Below are positions 1 to 8,116 of a stretch of 43,319 nucleotides of DNA, piece by piece; the stretch's first letter is position 1, and each line of letters starts with the position of its first letter. This stretch comes from an uncultured Pseudomonadota bacterium (GTDB lineage Bacteria > Bdellovibrionota_B > Oligoflexia > Oligoflexales > CAIMVM01). A model generated the notes under the pieces. The model saw only the letters and a list, made by a program, of their open reading frames with translations. It made no database searches and was not told where the DNA came from. The position numbers and the translations under genes were made by a program. Where the stretch lies: NCBI GenBank assembly GCA_903844895.1, contig CAIMVM010000015.1:1-43319 (forward strand), written 5' to 3'.

Positions 1-190
1 TATAGTTGGCCTTAAAATCCTCATTGTCGGCAGACAAGGAACGAACAATATTCGTCAGTATAGTTGACTTAGAAATCATCATGCCTGCTATAAATTCTCT
101 CACGAACTTTTTTGCAGGACGGTCATAAGATTTAGTCGGAAGAGAATTTACAAAGCAGTTTAATCTATCTACAATACCAGTTGATTTCAT
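1..190 (-). CDS. Probable transposase, N-terminal fragment (runs off left edge)
   Basis: An open minus-strand frame begins at an ATG at 188-190 and continues without a stop to the window edge (63 codons visible). The peptide starts MKSTGIVDRLNCFVNSLPTK, continues with SYDRPAKKFVREF, and has a segment ISKSTILTNIVRSLS. This basic, helical N-terminus with an 'all genes silent, then helix-turn-helix-like' look resembles the leader of DDE transposases of the IS4-like groups. That is recognition by resemblance, not by a catalytic motif, because the DDE core lies outside the window. A purine-rich AAAGGG lies about 10 bases before the ATG. I could not identify a terminal inverted repeat between 191 and 315. 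Alternative: an unrelated DNA-binding protein. Confidence 0.45.
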   Translation of the reverse strand, partial: MKSTGIVDRLNCFVNSLPTKSYDRPAKKFVREFIAGMMISKSTILTNIVRSLSADNEDFKANY

Positions 191-315
191 GAGGGGGAGC
201 CCTTTCATATTTTGCGTGAGATACAAACATGATAGGACTTACTCCTCAGAAATCAACCACTTATGTCAAGTCAAAATTTTGGGGTATTCCCAGCCAAATT
301 AGAGAATTCACTTTA

Positions 316-1071
316 TTACCTGCTGCTCAAAGAAGCAACAAGTATCCCCGCAGCAACGGAAACATTCAAAGAATCCAACTTTCCAGATTTTCTGGGTATG
401 CAAGTGATTTTGTCGCATTTTTCACGTAGGAGCCTGGATATTCCTTTTTCTTCATTTCCGAGAATGAGGCAGTTTTTAGGATAGAAACCGACCAAGTCGA
501 CAACAGATTCCCCCTCCATATCAGCACCGAGGATCCAATACCCTATTTCTTTAAGATCCGCACAAACTCTCGCCAAATTTGGCACTACAAAGACTCTGAT
601 ATGCGCAAAGGCGCCTTGTGAAGTTGATAGCGCAAATTCAGTAACACCAGTCTGCCGGGCATTAGGAATAATAAGCACCGAGACTCCAAAAAAAGCTAAA
701 CTTCTAGCAATTGCGCCTAAATTTCGAGCGTCTTGGATATGATCCAACATGACGACCAAGGGATCATTCTTTGATTTCAAATGATATAGTAAATCAACGC
801 TGTCAAACTCTGGCACTTGAACTAAGGCCGCAATTGGACTTGTTGGCTTACGAAATGGACTCCCATCCGGCTTCTGCCAGTATTCGGCTTTAGAAACTTT
901 CGCTGAAAGCTGGGGGTATCTTAATTCATCTTTTTTATCTTTAAACCAAACTTTTTCAATGAGATGTGGCGCAGAATTTACATACTCTTTTAATACGGAC
1001 TCGCCTTCAACCAGGAAAACTCCGCCTTTTTCTTTGGAATGGCTCTCTTTTTTATGGATTCTCTTATTCAA
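316..1071 (-). CDS. SPOUT-class RNA 2'-O-methyltransferase, TrmH/RlmB-like
   Basis: 251 residues, the usual length for TrmH/RlmB enzymes, which methylate a ribose 2'-OH in rRNA or tRNA using S-adenosylmethionine. Residues ~15-90 match the substrate-binding domain (FLVEGESVLKEY). The SPOUT trefoil-knot domain follows with all three motifs: DHIQDARNLGAIARSL (110-125, with N117 and R123), GNEEKGISRLLREKCD (205-220), and IPRKSGKLDSLNVSVAAGI (225-243, with N236). The only reasonable start is TTG at 1071, behind AAGTAGG, six bases after the stop of the upstream gene; the next ATG would delete the substrate-binding domain. Last gene of the ntrYX operon as seen. RlmB (G2251 of 23S rRNA) is the closest named relative, but a second paralogue at 13872-14672 makes the exact target uncertain. 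Confidence 0.88.
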   Translation of the reverse strand: MNKRIHKKESHSKEKGGVFLVEGESVLKEYVNSAPHLIEKVWFKDKKDELRYPQLSAKVSKAEYWQKPDGSPFRKPTSPIAALVQVPEFDSVDLLYHLKSKNDPLVVMLDHIQDARNLGAIARSLAFFGVSVLIIPNARQTGVTEFALSTSQGAFAHIRVFVVPNLARVCADLKEIGYWILGADMEGESVVDLVGFYPKNCLILGNEEKGISRLLREKCDKITCIPRKSGKLDSLNVSVAAGILVASLSSR

Positions 1072-1077
1072 TTTAGC

Positions 1078-2280
1078 CTACTTAAAAATGGATTTGTAAG
1101 AGGCCTTAAGTTGGCCGACGTGCTCACTCGAGAGGGTATCTATGGCAGATAATATAGTGAAGTAGACAAAATTCATAAGCACCCGCTCCACCCGAATAAT
1201 CCTCTCGGGAAATGCATGTAGCAGCGCAAATAGGTTTTCAGTAGAAGGGGCCGTTATTTCCATTTTTTCATTAATTTCTAAAAAACGGGCGTCACCAGCA
1301 TCAATATTTAGAAGTGCATTCCGTGCATTTTTGATCGGCAATGGCAGGCTCTGAGCCGAATAGCCCTGAGTTAGAACTGGCAAAATCATGGCATACCCAT
1401 CTAATATATTTTTAATGCTGCTTAGGCCCGGCCCAATAGGCCCTCTCTGTGTTAACCCTTGAATATGAACGCCGCCTTGTTGATACAATTTAAACAATTC
1501 AATAGTGGTGTTGACTTCACTTAATCGCGACGCTTTTTTTAAAGCCTCAACTTTCTTTTCATTATTTATCATCGTCATAAAATCATGAAGAAATGTGCCG
1601 GGCTTTACATCGACTCGCTTTAAGTAATCTGGCAAAATACTAATATCGCATTGGTCGCTACAAACCATTTGAAACTCGTTAAACATTGCAGAAAAAGCGG
1701 CTAGATCCTGAACATACTCTTGTCCATCTGCCGTAATTGGCAATTCGATAAATGATGTGGCACCTTCCACAATTTCGTAAGAAATCATACTTTGAATAAA
1801 AAAAGACCTCACAATACATGCCATCTGCCTCGTCAAGGCATTCCAAAGCTGCGTGTGGTTAAAAACGTTATTCTGTATCAGAACTTGACCGAACTTTTTT
1901 TCCTTTGTAACCAAAACAGCGGAGTCTAGCAATTGATCTAAAGTAATGATTCCTTCCCTATAAATTACTTCTCCCAATCGGTCGTCAATTTGATTTGAAG
2001 TTGCAAATACAAATTTACCTTTTGAGAAAAACATTTTTTTAGAAGCGTCTTCCCAATGACCGGAGACAGAGCCACTAAAGTTCATTTCAGATAGCTTTGA
2101 AATCAGAGCCAGAAAAATTTTTGGATCCGCACGTCCTACCGTGCTGCGAGACTTCGAATTAGAGGCTATAACTACGCTTTTCCCAAGCGCTAATGCTTGC
2201 CAATCTGAAGCCCTCGCCTCTTCACCATCTACTTGTAGATTAAATCCTTCGGGCGATTTATTCAGCTTTACGAGCGTCAT
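1078..2280 (-). CDS. PATAN (DUF4388)-domain protein
   Basis: 400 residues, no signal peptide or membrane segment. Residues ~55-180 match a PATAN/DUF4388 domain: a short strand pair (GSVSGHWEDASKKMFFSKGK), FVFATS, then RLGEVIYREGIITLDQL and KKFGQVLIQNNVF, the typical 'low-threshold, delayed start' helices. Such domains occur in bacterial response-regulator and gliding/polarity proteins and are regarded as protein-interaction or signalling modules without a known catalytic activity. The remaining ~220 residues are helical and not recognised. The ATG at 2280 has AAAGGATAG just upstream, and that sequence overlaps the ntrX stop, so the gene is probably translated by coupling to ntrX. The context suggests an accessory or output partner of the NtrYX system, which is an inference. 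Confidence 0.75.
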   Translation of the reverse strand: MTLVKLNKSPEGFNLQVDGEEARASDWQALALGKSVVIASNSKSRSTVGRADPKIFLALISKLSEMNFSGSVSGHWEDASKKMFFSKGKFVFATSNQIDDRLGEVIYREGIITLDQLLDSAVLVTKEKKFGQVLIQNNVFNHTQLWNALTRQMACIVRSFFIQSMISYEIVEGATSFIELPITADGQEYVQDLAAFSAMFNEFQMVCSDQCDISILPDYLKRVDVKPGTFLHDFMTMINNEKKVEALKKASRLSEVNTTIELFKLYQQGGVHIQGLTQRGPIGPGLSSIKNILDGYAMILPVLTQGYSAQSLPLPIKNARNALLNIDAGDARFLEINEKMEITAPSTENLFALLHAFPERIIRVERVLMNFVYFTILSAIDTLSSEHVGQLKASYKSIFK

Positions 2281-2282
2281 TG

Positions 2283-3677
2283 CTATCCTTTCAGCTTTTG
2301 TGGATCAATTTGGTAAGTTCTGAGCTTACGGTGAAGGGAGCTTCTCTCAACCCCAATCGCTTCTGCTGTTTTTGTGACATTCCACCCACACTCTTCTAAT
2401 CTACCAAGAATATAAGCTTTTTCAAACTCTTCGCGGGCTTCTTTTAGCGATTTATTTCCCACTATAGGAAGTTGCCCTGTTTTTGGGGGTGTCGGGTTTG
2501 CCTTTTTTGATTTTACTGAAGGAGGTAGATCATTGATATCTATAACTTGATGATCAACGAGAATACACAATCGCTCACATAAATTACGTAGCTCTCTAAT
2601 ATTTCCTGGCCAGGAATGCCCCTCGAGAGCCATTAACGCCTCTGGACTTAAACTTTTTCTAGGCTCACCGAGATCTTTTGCAATAATTGTAAGAAAATGG
2701 TCAACCAAGATGGACAGGTCGCCCTGTCGATCACGTAGAGGAGGAATGACTAAGGGAATGACATTTAGGCGATAGAAGAGATCTTCTCTAAATGTTCCCG
2801 CAATAATTTCCGCTTCAAGATCTTTGTTCGTCGCGGCAATAACTCGTACATCAACATGAATCGTCTCTTGTCCGCCGACCTTCTCAAAGCTTTGCTCTTG
2901 AAGGATTCTCAGTATTTTCGCTTGGGTTTTCAGGCTCATATCGCCAATTTCATCTAGGAAAAGCGTGCCTTGGTGAGCCAGCTCAAATTTCCCGCGCCTA
3001 TCACTGGTTGCGTTTGTAAAAGCGCCTTTTACAAAACCAAATAGCTCACTTTCTATGAGCTCCTCAGGAATGGCAGCACAATTCACAGCAACAAAAGCCT
3101 TGAGCGATCTCTTTGAAGCAGAGTGAATGTTTCTAGCTAGATTTTCTTTTCCAGTGCCATTTTCCCCAGTGATGAGCACCCAGCTATTCCTTGGCCCAAC
3201 TACTTGCACCTGCCTTCGAATGTTTTCCATCGACGCACTTTGCCCGACCATGGCGTATTTACTTTCAATGGCAAGGCTAGACTTGTCTTCACCTGTTTTA
3301 TGGTCCAGAACATCACTTAAAATCGGCAGTAACTTTTCAAGAGAGAGGGGCTTTTCAAGGAACTGGTAGGCCCCTAGCTTGGTAGCTCTCACAGCTGTTT
3401 CAATGGTTCCATGTCCACTCATAATCACTATGGAGGATTGTCTCCGATGATCCTTCATACGCTGTAAAGTCTCTATGCCATCAATTCCAGACATCCAGAC
3501 ATCCAAAAAAACAAGGTCATAATACTTGTTCATAAATAGTCGAAGGCCGTCAGTGCCAGACAACGCAGTGTCTACTTTCCAACCTTCATCGGCCAAGACG
3601 CCGCTTAATGACTCACAAATACTAGCTTCATCGTCTACAACCAACGCCTGCGGTGCAGGAAGTTCATGAACACTCAT
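2283..3677 (-). CDS. ntrX: NtrX-like sigma-54-dependent response regulator
   Basis: 464 residues in classic NtrC-family order. A receiver domain covers ~10-125 with the acidic pair VVDDE, phospho-acceptor FLDVWMSGIDG, and K in FLEKPLS. A sigma-54 AAA+ domain covers ~140-375 with Walker A GENGTGKENL, Walker B LFLDEIGDM, and arginine-rich FREDLFYRLNVIPL. A Fis-type helix-turn-helix lies at the end (NVTKTAEAIGVERSSLHRKL). The sigma-54 contact loop reads GAFTNA instead of GAFTGA. I prefer the ATG at 3677, which has GAGGGAG 8 bases upstream; an in-frame ATG at 3698 adds 7 residues without a ribosome binding site. It follows ntrY directly, so the cognate kinase is its neighbour. NtrX usually controls nitrogen, envelope or respiratory genes; the target here is unknown. 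Confidence 0.9.
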   Translation of the reverse strand: MSVHELPAPQALVVDDEASICESLSGVLADEGWKVDTALSGTDGLRLFMNKYYDLVFLDVWMSGIDGIETLQRMKDHRRQSSIVIMSGHGTIETAVRATKLGAYQFLEKPLSLEKLLPILSDVLDHKTGEDKSSLAIESKYAMVGQSASMENIRRQVQVVGPRNSWVLITGENGTGKENLARNIHSASKRSLKAFVAVNCAAIPEELIESELFGFVKGAFTNATSDRRGKFELAHQGTLFLDEIGDMSLKTQAKILRILQEQSFEKVGGQETIHVDVRVIAATNKDLEAEIIAGTFREDLFYRLNVIPLVIPPLRDRQGDLSILVDHFLTIIAKDLGEPRKSLSPEALMALEGHSWPGNIRELRNLCERLCILVDHQVIDINDLPPSVKSKKANPTPPKTGQLPIVGNKSLKEAREEFEKAYILGRLEECGWNVTKTAEAIGVERSSLHRKLRTYQIDPQKLKG

Positions 3678-3704
3678 CAAAGTTGCTCCCTCGTGCATTT
3701 CCCA

Positions 3705-5987
3705 TCAAATCGTCTTCGAACTTTCACCATTTGACTTTAAATCATTCAACCTAAGTGGAATATCAAATTCAATAATAGTACCAAAATTAACGTTATCTAG
3801 CACCTTAACACTGCCTCCATGGTCCATGATGACTTGCCGCACAATGGACAATCCAAGCCCAGTCCCATCCGCTTTAGTAGAAACATAAGCCTCAAAGATC
3901 TTCTCCTTCATGGAATCATCAACGCCACATCCATTATCTAACACCTGAAACACGAGTGCTCCATCCCTCGAAAACACTTTAATCCCAATCTCTCCGGAAC
4001 GCTCTGGGGATAATGCTGCGACACTATTTCCGATCAGATTCATCAAGACCCTACCCATTTGATCTCGGTCAAAATAGAAGCGCGGTACTGGCTCTATTTG
4101 ACTCGACCAAGCAATCTGTGGATAACTCTGTTTAAATAGAGTAAAGACTTCTGTAAGTAGCTCCTCAATAGAGTTTTCCTTTAGAGAAATTTCCGGCATC
4201 CTGGAAAAGGTGGAAAACTCATCCACTAAATCACGGAGAGAGTCTACCTGCGCCAAAATAGAGTTAAGAAGCTTCCTAAAAAGCTCTTTATCTTCCCCCT
4301 GAAACTGCCCTTCAAACTTTCTCAGAAGCCTTTGAGCATTTAATTTAATGGGGGTAATGGGATTTTTAATTTCGTGAGCAATGCGTCTCGCTACCTCTTT
4401 CCAAGCTGCAGCTTTTTGTGACCGGACTTGATCTTGAGCGTCATCAAAGACAATGACATAGCCTAGAGGCGCCCCGCGCGAATCCATTAAAGTTCTTGCC
4501 CGAACTATCAAAATCTCAGTACGCCCCAGTTCATCCAAGTGGACTTGGCCGTTGTAATAAGGAGAATGTTCTAAAACACGGAGTATGGGGTCTAAAAACA
4601 AAGTATATAGACTTCGGCCTAGAGCCTCTTCAGGCTTCTTGCCAGTCGCTATGTCTCCTTTAATTTTCAGAAGTCTTTCTGCTGCTCCATTAATGGACCC
4701 TATTATTCCCGACTTATCTATGGATATCACGCCTGCCGAAATACTATCTAATACAATTTCCGTATAGTTCTTTCTTTCAGATATCTCCTGGTTTGATGTC
4801 TCCAAACTAGCTCGCGCTTCTAAATTTTGTAGTTGGTGAAACTCTATGTCTTTTACCATGGTATTGAAGGCGCGAAGCAGTTGACCCGTCTCATCATCGG
4901 AGTGGACCTTAAGATCGACTTTATAGTTGCCCAGAGCTACTTCCCTAGTGGCTTCGGAAAGCTTCTGGAGGGGCCCTGTAATACCTTTTGCTACATAAAA
5001 GCCTAACCAAATGGCAGAAAAAAGTATCAAAAGCAGCATGAGAGCCATCAATATCAGATAATTAATCTGAATCAGCTGTGATTCAGGGCGTAGCCTCGCA
5101 AAACTGCCCAAAACAGCTTCCAATCTAGCTAAAATCTCACCTTCAAAAGCCTCTTCAACGACTACAACACCCAGAAAGATGCCCGACTTAGGGTGAAAGA
5201 TCGGCGCTGAACCCTTGACTATGTCTCTGCCAGCTCTAACCTCTACCGTAGAAAGGGCCGTCAATTCGGGGTTCAATTGAAATTGTTCTGCCGACTCAAT
5301 GGCGAAAACATCTTGCACAAGAGGTACTTGGCTTTGAAAGCCTCGATCGGAGGACCAAAATACGGACCCAGAAGGTTGAAAAATAGTCGCTTTAGAGAGG
5401 CTATACTCGCGAACGAAAAGCCTAAGCCCTTTAGGGGTAAGTGATGGTAATTCTTTGATAATTTGAGAATCAGTATGGAATGTATCGATCTTTTGTAGAG
5501 CGAGTCTTGCGATACTTTTCAACCTCTTCTGATCTTGCTGGTAAGCAGCGGCTCCAGACTCTCGCGCCAATTTTATCGTAGAAGTTACTTGGTCCGAAAA
5601 CCATCCCACCATCGATTTTGAGATAAAGTCGGTCGAAACGTAAGCAAGCGTTAAGCTAGGCGCGATAGCAAAGAAAACCAAAGAAAAAATCAGCTTAGCA
5701 CCAAGCTTTGAACCTAAAACCCCCCTTCGTCTTTCTATAACCAGCCGAGAAATGTTTCTGAATATCAGAAAAGAGAGCACCAAAATTAAAATCACGTTCA
5801 AATTGATCAACGCAAAGTAAAATAGCGACGCGGTAAACTCTCGATTAGCACCAAAACCGCTTGTGAGAAGATAGAGTCGTGTTTCTAGGCGGGTGATCAA
5901 AAGAATCAATATCGTAGAAAGAAGCATAACTACGACTTCAAAAAACCGCTTTTTTTCTTTACGCCTTGAGGTCAAGCTCTGATTCAA
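3705..5987 (-). CDS. ntrY: NtrY-like membrane sensor histidine kinase
   Basis: 760 residues. Predicted membrane helices lie near 16-33, 53-75, 97-117 and 308-332, with a ~190-residue periplasmic sensor between the last two. A HAMP domain (~333-385), a PAS domain (~405-520), a HisKA dimerisation domain with H538 in RRIAHEIKNPITPIKLNAQR, and an HATPase domain follow (N box LMNLIGNSVAAL, G1 DNGCGVDD, G2 GTGLGLSIV). This is the NtrY architecture; the IAHEIKNPLTPI-type H box is characteristic of NtrY. It autophosphorylates and passes phosphate to NtrX, encoded 27 bases downstream of its stop at the preferred start. The start is TTG at 5987, preceded by AGAGG and overlapping the TGA stop of the upstream gene in the tetranucleotide TTGA, which implies translational coupling. 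Signal sensed is not predictable. Confidence 0.92.
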   Translation of the reverse strand: MNQSLTSRRKEKKRFFEVVVMLLSTILILLITRLETRLYLLTSGFGANREFTASLFYFALINLNVILILVLSFLIFRNISRLVIERRRGVLGSKLGAKLIFSLVFFAIAPSLTLAYVSTDFISKSMVGWFSDQVTSTIKLARESGAAAYQQDQKRLKSIARLALQKIDTFHTDSQIIKELPSLTPKGLRLFVREYSLSKATIFQPSGSVFWSSDRGFQSQVPLVQDVFAIESAEQFQLNPELTALSTVEVRAGRDIVKGSAPIFHPKSGIFLGVVVVEEAFEGEILARLEAVLGSFARLRPESQLIQINYLILMALMLLLILFSAIWLGFYVAKGITGPLQKLSEATREVALGNYKVDLKVHSDDETGQLLRAFNTMVKDIEFHQLQNLEARASLETSNQEISERKNYTEIVLDSISAGVISIDKSGIIGSINGAAERLLKIKGDIATGKKPEEALGRSLYTLFLDPILRVLEHSPYYNGQVHLDELGRTEILIVRARTLMDSRGAPLGYVIVFDDAQDQVRSQKAAAWKEVARRIAHEIKNPITPIKLNAQRLLRKFEGQFQGEDKELFRKLLNSILAQVDSLRDLVDEFSTFSRMPEISLKENSIEELLTEVFTLFKQSYPQIAWSSQIEPVPRFYFDRDQMGRVLMNLIGNSVAALSPERSGEIGIKVFSRDGALVFQVLDNGCGVDDSMKEKIFEAYVSTKADGTGLGLSIVRQVIMDHGGSVKVLDNVNFGTIIEFDIPLRLNDLKSNGESSKTI

Positions 5988-6598
5988 AGTTTTCCTCTTT
6001 TTTCAAAAAACAGGCGACCAATCACTTGCCCGCTGTACAAAATTTGAAACTCATCTTGACGGCTTGATAAAGCCACGACTTTAACAGACACACCTTTTTG
6101 CAAATTTGTCTTTAAGTCCTTAATCTCAAAATTAGCCTGAGGCGAAAGGAACGTTTTACTGCCATTTTGAAGCACTCGATCCTTTCCATTGATCCCTATC
6201 ACCGCATAATAAAACTTAGGTTCTACCGTTTTTAAATGTACTGCAAATATAACCTTGCCTTTTTCAATCACAGACAATTCAAAAAAATCTCTATCCTTCG
6301 GCACATCCACAAGATCTCCAAATGAATATGGAGACAAAAGAGTCTTCGATATTTTGTCTTTTTCGATTTGGCTAAATTGGAGAGAAGGGCTTCCAGACTG
6401 TCTAGGGCGTACTCCTACAACTTTAAGAGGCGAACCCTTAGGTAAACTATTAGTGATTCCTGCACTCCAACACTTCTTATCTCCATCTATCAGAACCAAT
6501 AGACAGCGCGCATTACGTGGCTCTATGGCCATACTAATTGTTGCTATCACCAACCAGGAAAATAAAATAAAAAAACAGCTGCTAATTTTTGCTGCCAT
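5984..6598 (-). CDS. Secreted or membrane-anchored protein of unknown function, first gene of ntrYX operon
   Basis: 204 residues, not recognised. The N-terminus (MAAKISSCFFILFSWLVI, then ATISMA) is a hydrophobic segment typical of a Sec signal peptide or single anchor, so the rest is probably periplasmic. The mature part is rich in beta-strand propensity and has two Lys/Val-rich segments that resemble each other in rhythm (LPKGSPLKVVGVRPRQ and LQKGVSVKVVALSSRQ), hinting at a duplicated small beta domain such as an SH3-like or similar fold. Its stop overlaps the TTG start of ntrY, so the two are co-translated. By position it could be a periplasmic partner supplying a signal to the NtrY sensor domain; that is an inference. 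The ATG at 6598 has AGGA about 12 bases upstream, a weak site. Confidence 0.7.
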   Translation of the reverse strand: MAAKISSCFFILFSWLVIATISMAIEPRNARCLLVLIDGDKKCWSAGITNSLPKGSPLKVVGVRPRQSGSPSLQFSQIEKDKISKTLLSPYSFGDLVDVPKDRDFFELSVIEKGKVIFAVHLKTVEPKFYYAVIGINGKDRVLQNGSKTFLSPQANFEIKDLKTNLQKGVSVKVVALSSRQDEFQILYSGQVIGRLFFEKRGKL

Positions 6599-6663
6599 AG
6601 CTACAATGTCCTAAACCCAGGCATTGGGACAAATTCATTCTATCATAGGCAGGCGGCGCAGTC

Positions 6664-7563
6664 ATGCAACTTGGGTATGAACTCCTAAAAGGCTACAAAC
6701 GCCATCTTTTTGACCACGGCAAAAGAGCTGCTACCGTAAACTGCTACGAGTCTGACGCCAAAAGCTTTATAGATTTTTTATTTAAATTAAGACCTGACGG
6801 TTCCCTTGAGGGACTAGAAGACTTGGCAGCATTTCAAGACCAGCTAGAAATTCATCAGTCTGAATCTCAGAACTCGATTCGCCGAAAAATCATCGGCATT
6901 AAGTCCTTTCTGCGCTTTGCAATTCCGCGCGCAACGGGCATGGCTTCAGGCTTTGATGAATACCCGATTCCGGCCAGAATTGACGGACTCCCCGACGGTC
7001 TAGATCCTGAGGATTTAGACGCTCTACTCAATGCAGCCCATAGACAAGTACCGGCACTTAAAGGCTATCGAGATTTGGCGATATTGGCGCTTCTATCGCT
7101 AGAAGGTCTTAAAGTGACCGAGATCATCCATTTAAAAACTTCTGACCTGGTACTATCACCAACTTCTGGCACTCTTTTCATTAAAGGCACTAAGAGCCGG
7201 GTGATCACGCTTTGCCAGGAAACAAGCTCGAGCCTCAGTGAATACCGATCATTTGGAAAGCCCTTTGCTGGTGCCAATCCATCCTTATTTGTGGGATTCA
7301 AAGGTCGAAGTGCAGGCCTAACTTCAGAGGGAATTACCAGGCACGGTATTAAATTTCTCCTCTATGAGCTTGGGGAGCAATGCGGGATCCATCGATTGAA
7401 CAGCGAGTTATTGCGACATTTTGCCATAGACTATCAACTCAAAGTTTTGGGAAAGTCGACAGAGGACGTCATGGCCCACTTCGGCCTTAAACAAGCGGGA
7501 AACATAGGACGCCATAGTATACTAGCTTCTGAAGAACCCTTAAGGACGAGTTCCGATGAATGA
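6664..7563 (+). CDS. Tyrosine-recombinase-fold protein with degraded active site
   Basis: 299 residues, the length of XerC/XerD. Residues ~1-90 match the SAM-like core-binding domain (TVNCYESDAKSFIDFLF; IRRKIIGIKSFLRFA) and ~110-290 the catalytic domain (YRDLAILALLSLEGLKVTEI; LFIKGTKSRVITL). The normal R-K-H-R-H-Y set is incomplete. The first Arg is K150 (GLKVTE instead of GLRxSE), HxxR is E248-L-L-R251, and there is no tyrosine after Y257, where the nucleophile should lie beyond H272 (AHFG). The beta2 lysine (K174/K177 region) and R251 and H272 remain. It therefore probably cannot cleave DNA and may act as a DNA-binding or regulatory paralogue. It overlaps tadA by 8 bases, a stable arrangement rather than a passing pseudogene: the frame is intact over 299 codons. 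Confidence 0.8.
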   Translation: MQLGYELLKGYKRHLFDHGKRAATVNCYESDAKSFIDFLFKLRPDGSLEGLEDLAAFQDQLEIHQSESQNSIRRKIIGIKSFLRFAIPRATGMASGFDEYPIPARIDGLPDGLDPEDLDALLNAAHRQVPALKGYRDLAILALLSLEGLKVTEIIHLKTSDLVLSPTSGTLFIKGTKSRVITLCQETSSSLSEYRSFGKPFAGANPSLFVGFKGRSAGLTSEGITRHGIKFLLYELGEQCGIHRLNSELLRHFAIDYQLKVLGKSTEDVMAHFGLKQAGNIGRHSILASEEPLRTSSDE

Positions 7564-8011
7564 TGATTTCTGGATGTCGCGTGCGATCTCTCTAGCAGAG
7601 ACTGCAAAAAGTTTAGGTGAAGTACCCGTGGGAGCTATAATTGTTAAAGATAATTCCATTATTAGCACAGGATTTAATACCCGCGAATTAGCCTGCGATC
7701 CTTTAGGTCATGCTGAAATGAATGCCATAATAGGTGCCACCCAGAGTCTTAAAACTTGGCGCTTAACTAGCTGTAGCCTCTATGTCACGCTTGAACCTTG
7801 CCTCATGTGTGCCGGAGCCTTATATCAGAGTCGAATCTCAAAGGTCATCTTTGGCGCCTACGACGCCAAAGGCGGAGCTTTGAAATCACTCTACAGTATC
7901 CATAACGATGCGCGACTTAATCATCGCTTTGAAGCTAACGGTGGAATCTTAGAGGGTGAGTGTTCCAGTATGATCTCAGAGTTTTTCCGAAAGAAACGGC
8001 AAAAAGGATAG
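7556..8011 (+). CDS. tadA: tRNA-specific adenosine deaminase TadA
   Basis: 151 residues, close to E. coli TadA. It converts A34 to inosine in the anticodon of tRNA-Arg(ACG), an essential step for decoding CGN arginine codons. The zinc cytidine-deaminase-fold motifs are complete: H52-A-E54 (GHAEMNAI) with E54 as the proton shuttle, and P81-C82-L-M-C85 (LEPCLMCAGALY). The FGAYDAKGGALKSLYSI segment is typical for TadA and separates it from guanine deaminases. The ATG at 7556 has AAGGACGAG upstream and overlaps the end of the recombinase-like gene by 8 bases. Confidence 0.94.
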   Translation: MNDDFWMSRAISLAETAKSLGEVPVGAIIVKDNSIISTGFNTRELACDPLGHAEMNAIIGATQSLKTWRLTSCSLYVTLEPCLMCAGALYQSRISKVIFGAYDAKGGALKSLYSIHNDARLNHRFEANGGILEGECSSMISEFFRKKRQKG

Positions 8012-8116
8012 ATCTAAGAAGAAATACTGCGTGACGTTGACTGCTCCTCTAGGGAAAGACCATTTGGGAATCTGAATTTAAAGATAGATACCTCCGAAAA
8101 CCCATGGAGAAAATAT

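Noticed and set aside
229-484. Two short plus-strand frames near the left edge
   Set aside because: They overlap the antisense of the SPOUT methyltransferase end, have no ribosome binding site and no recognisable sequence.
7065-7301. Minus-strand frame inside the recombinase-like gene
   Set aside because: It is the shadow of the clearly coding plus-strand gene and has no domain.
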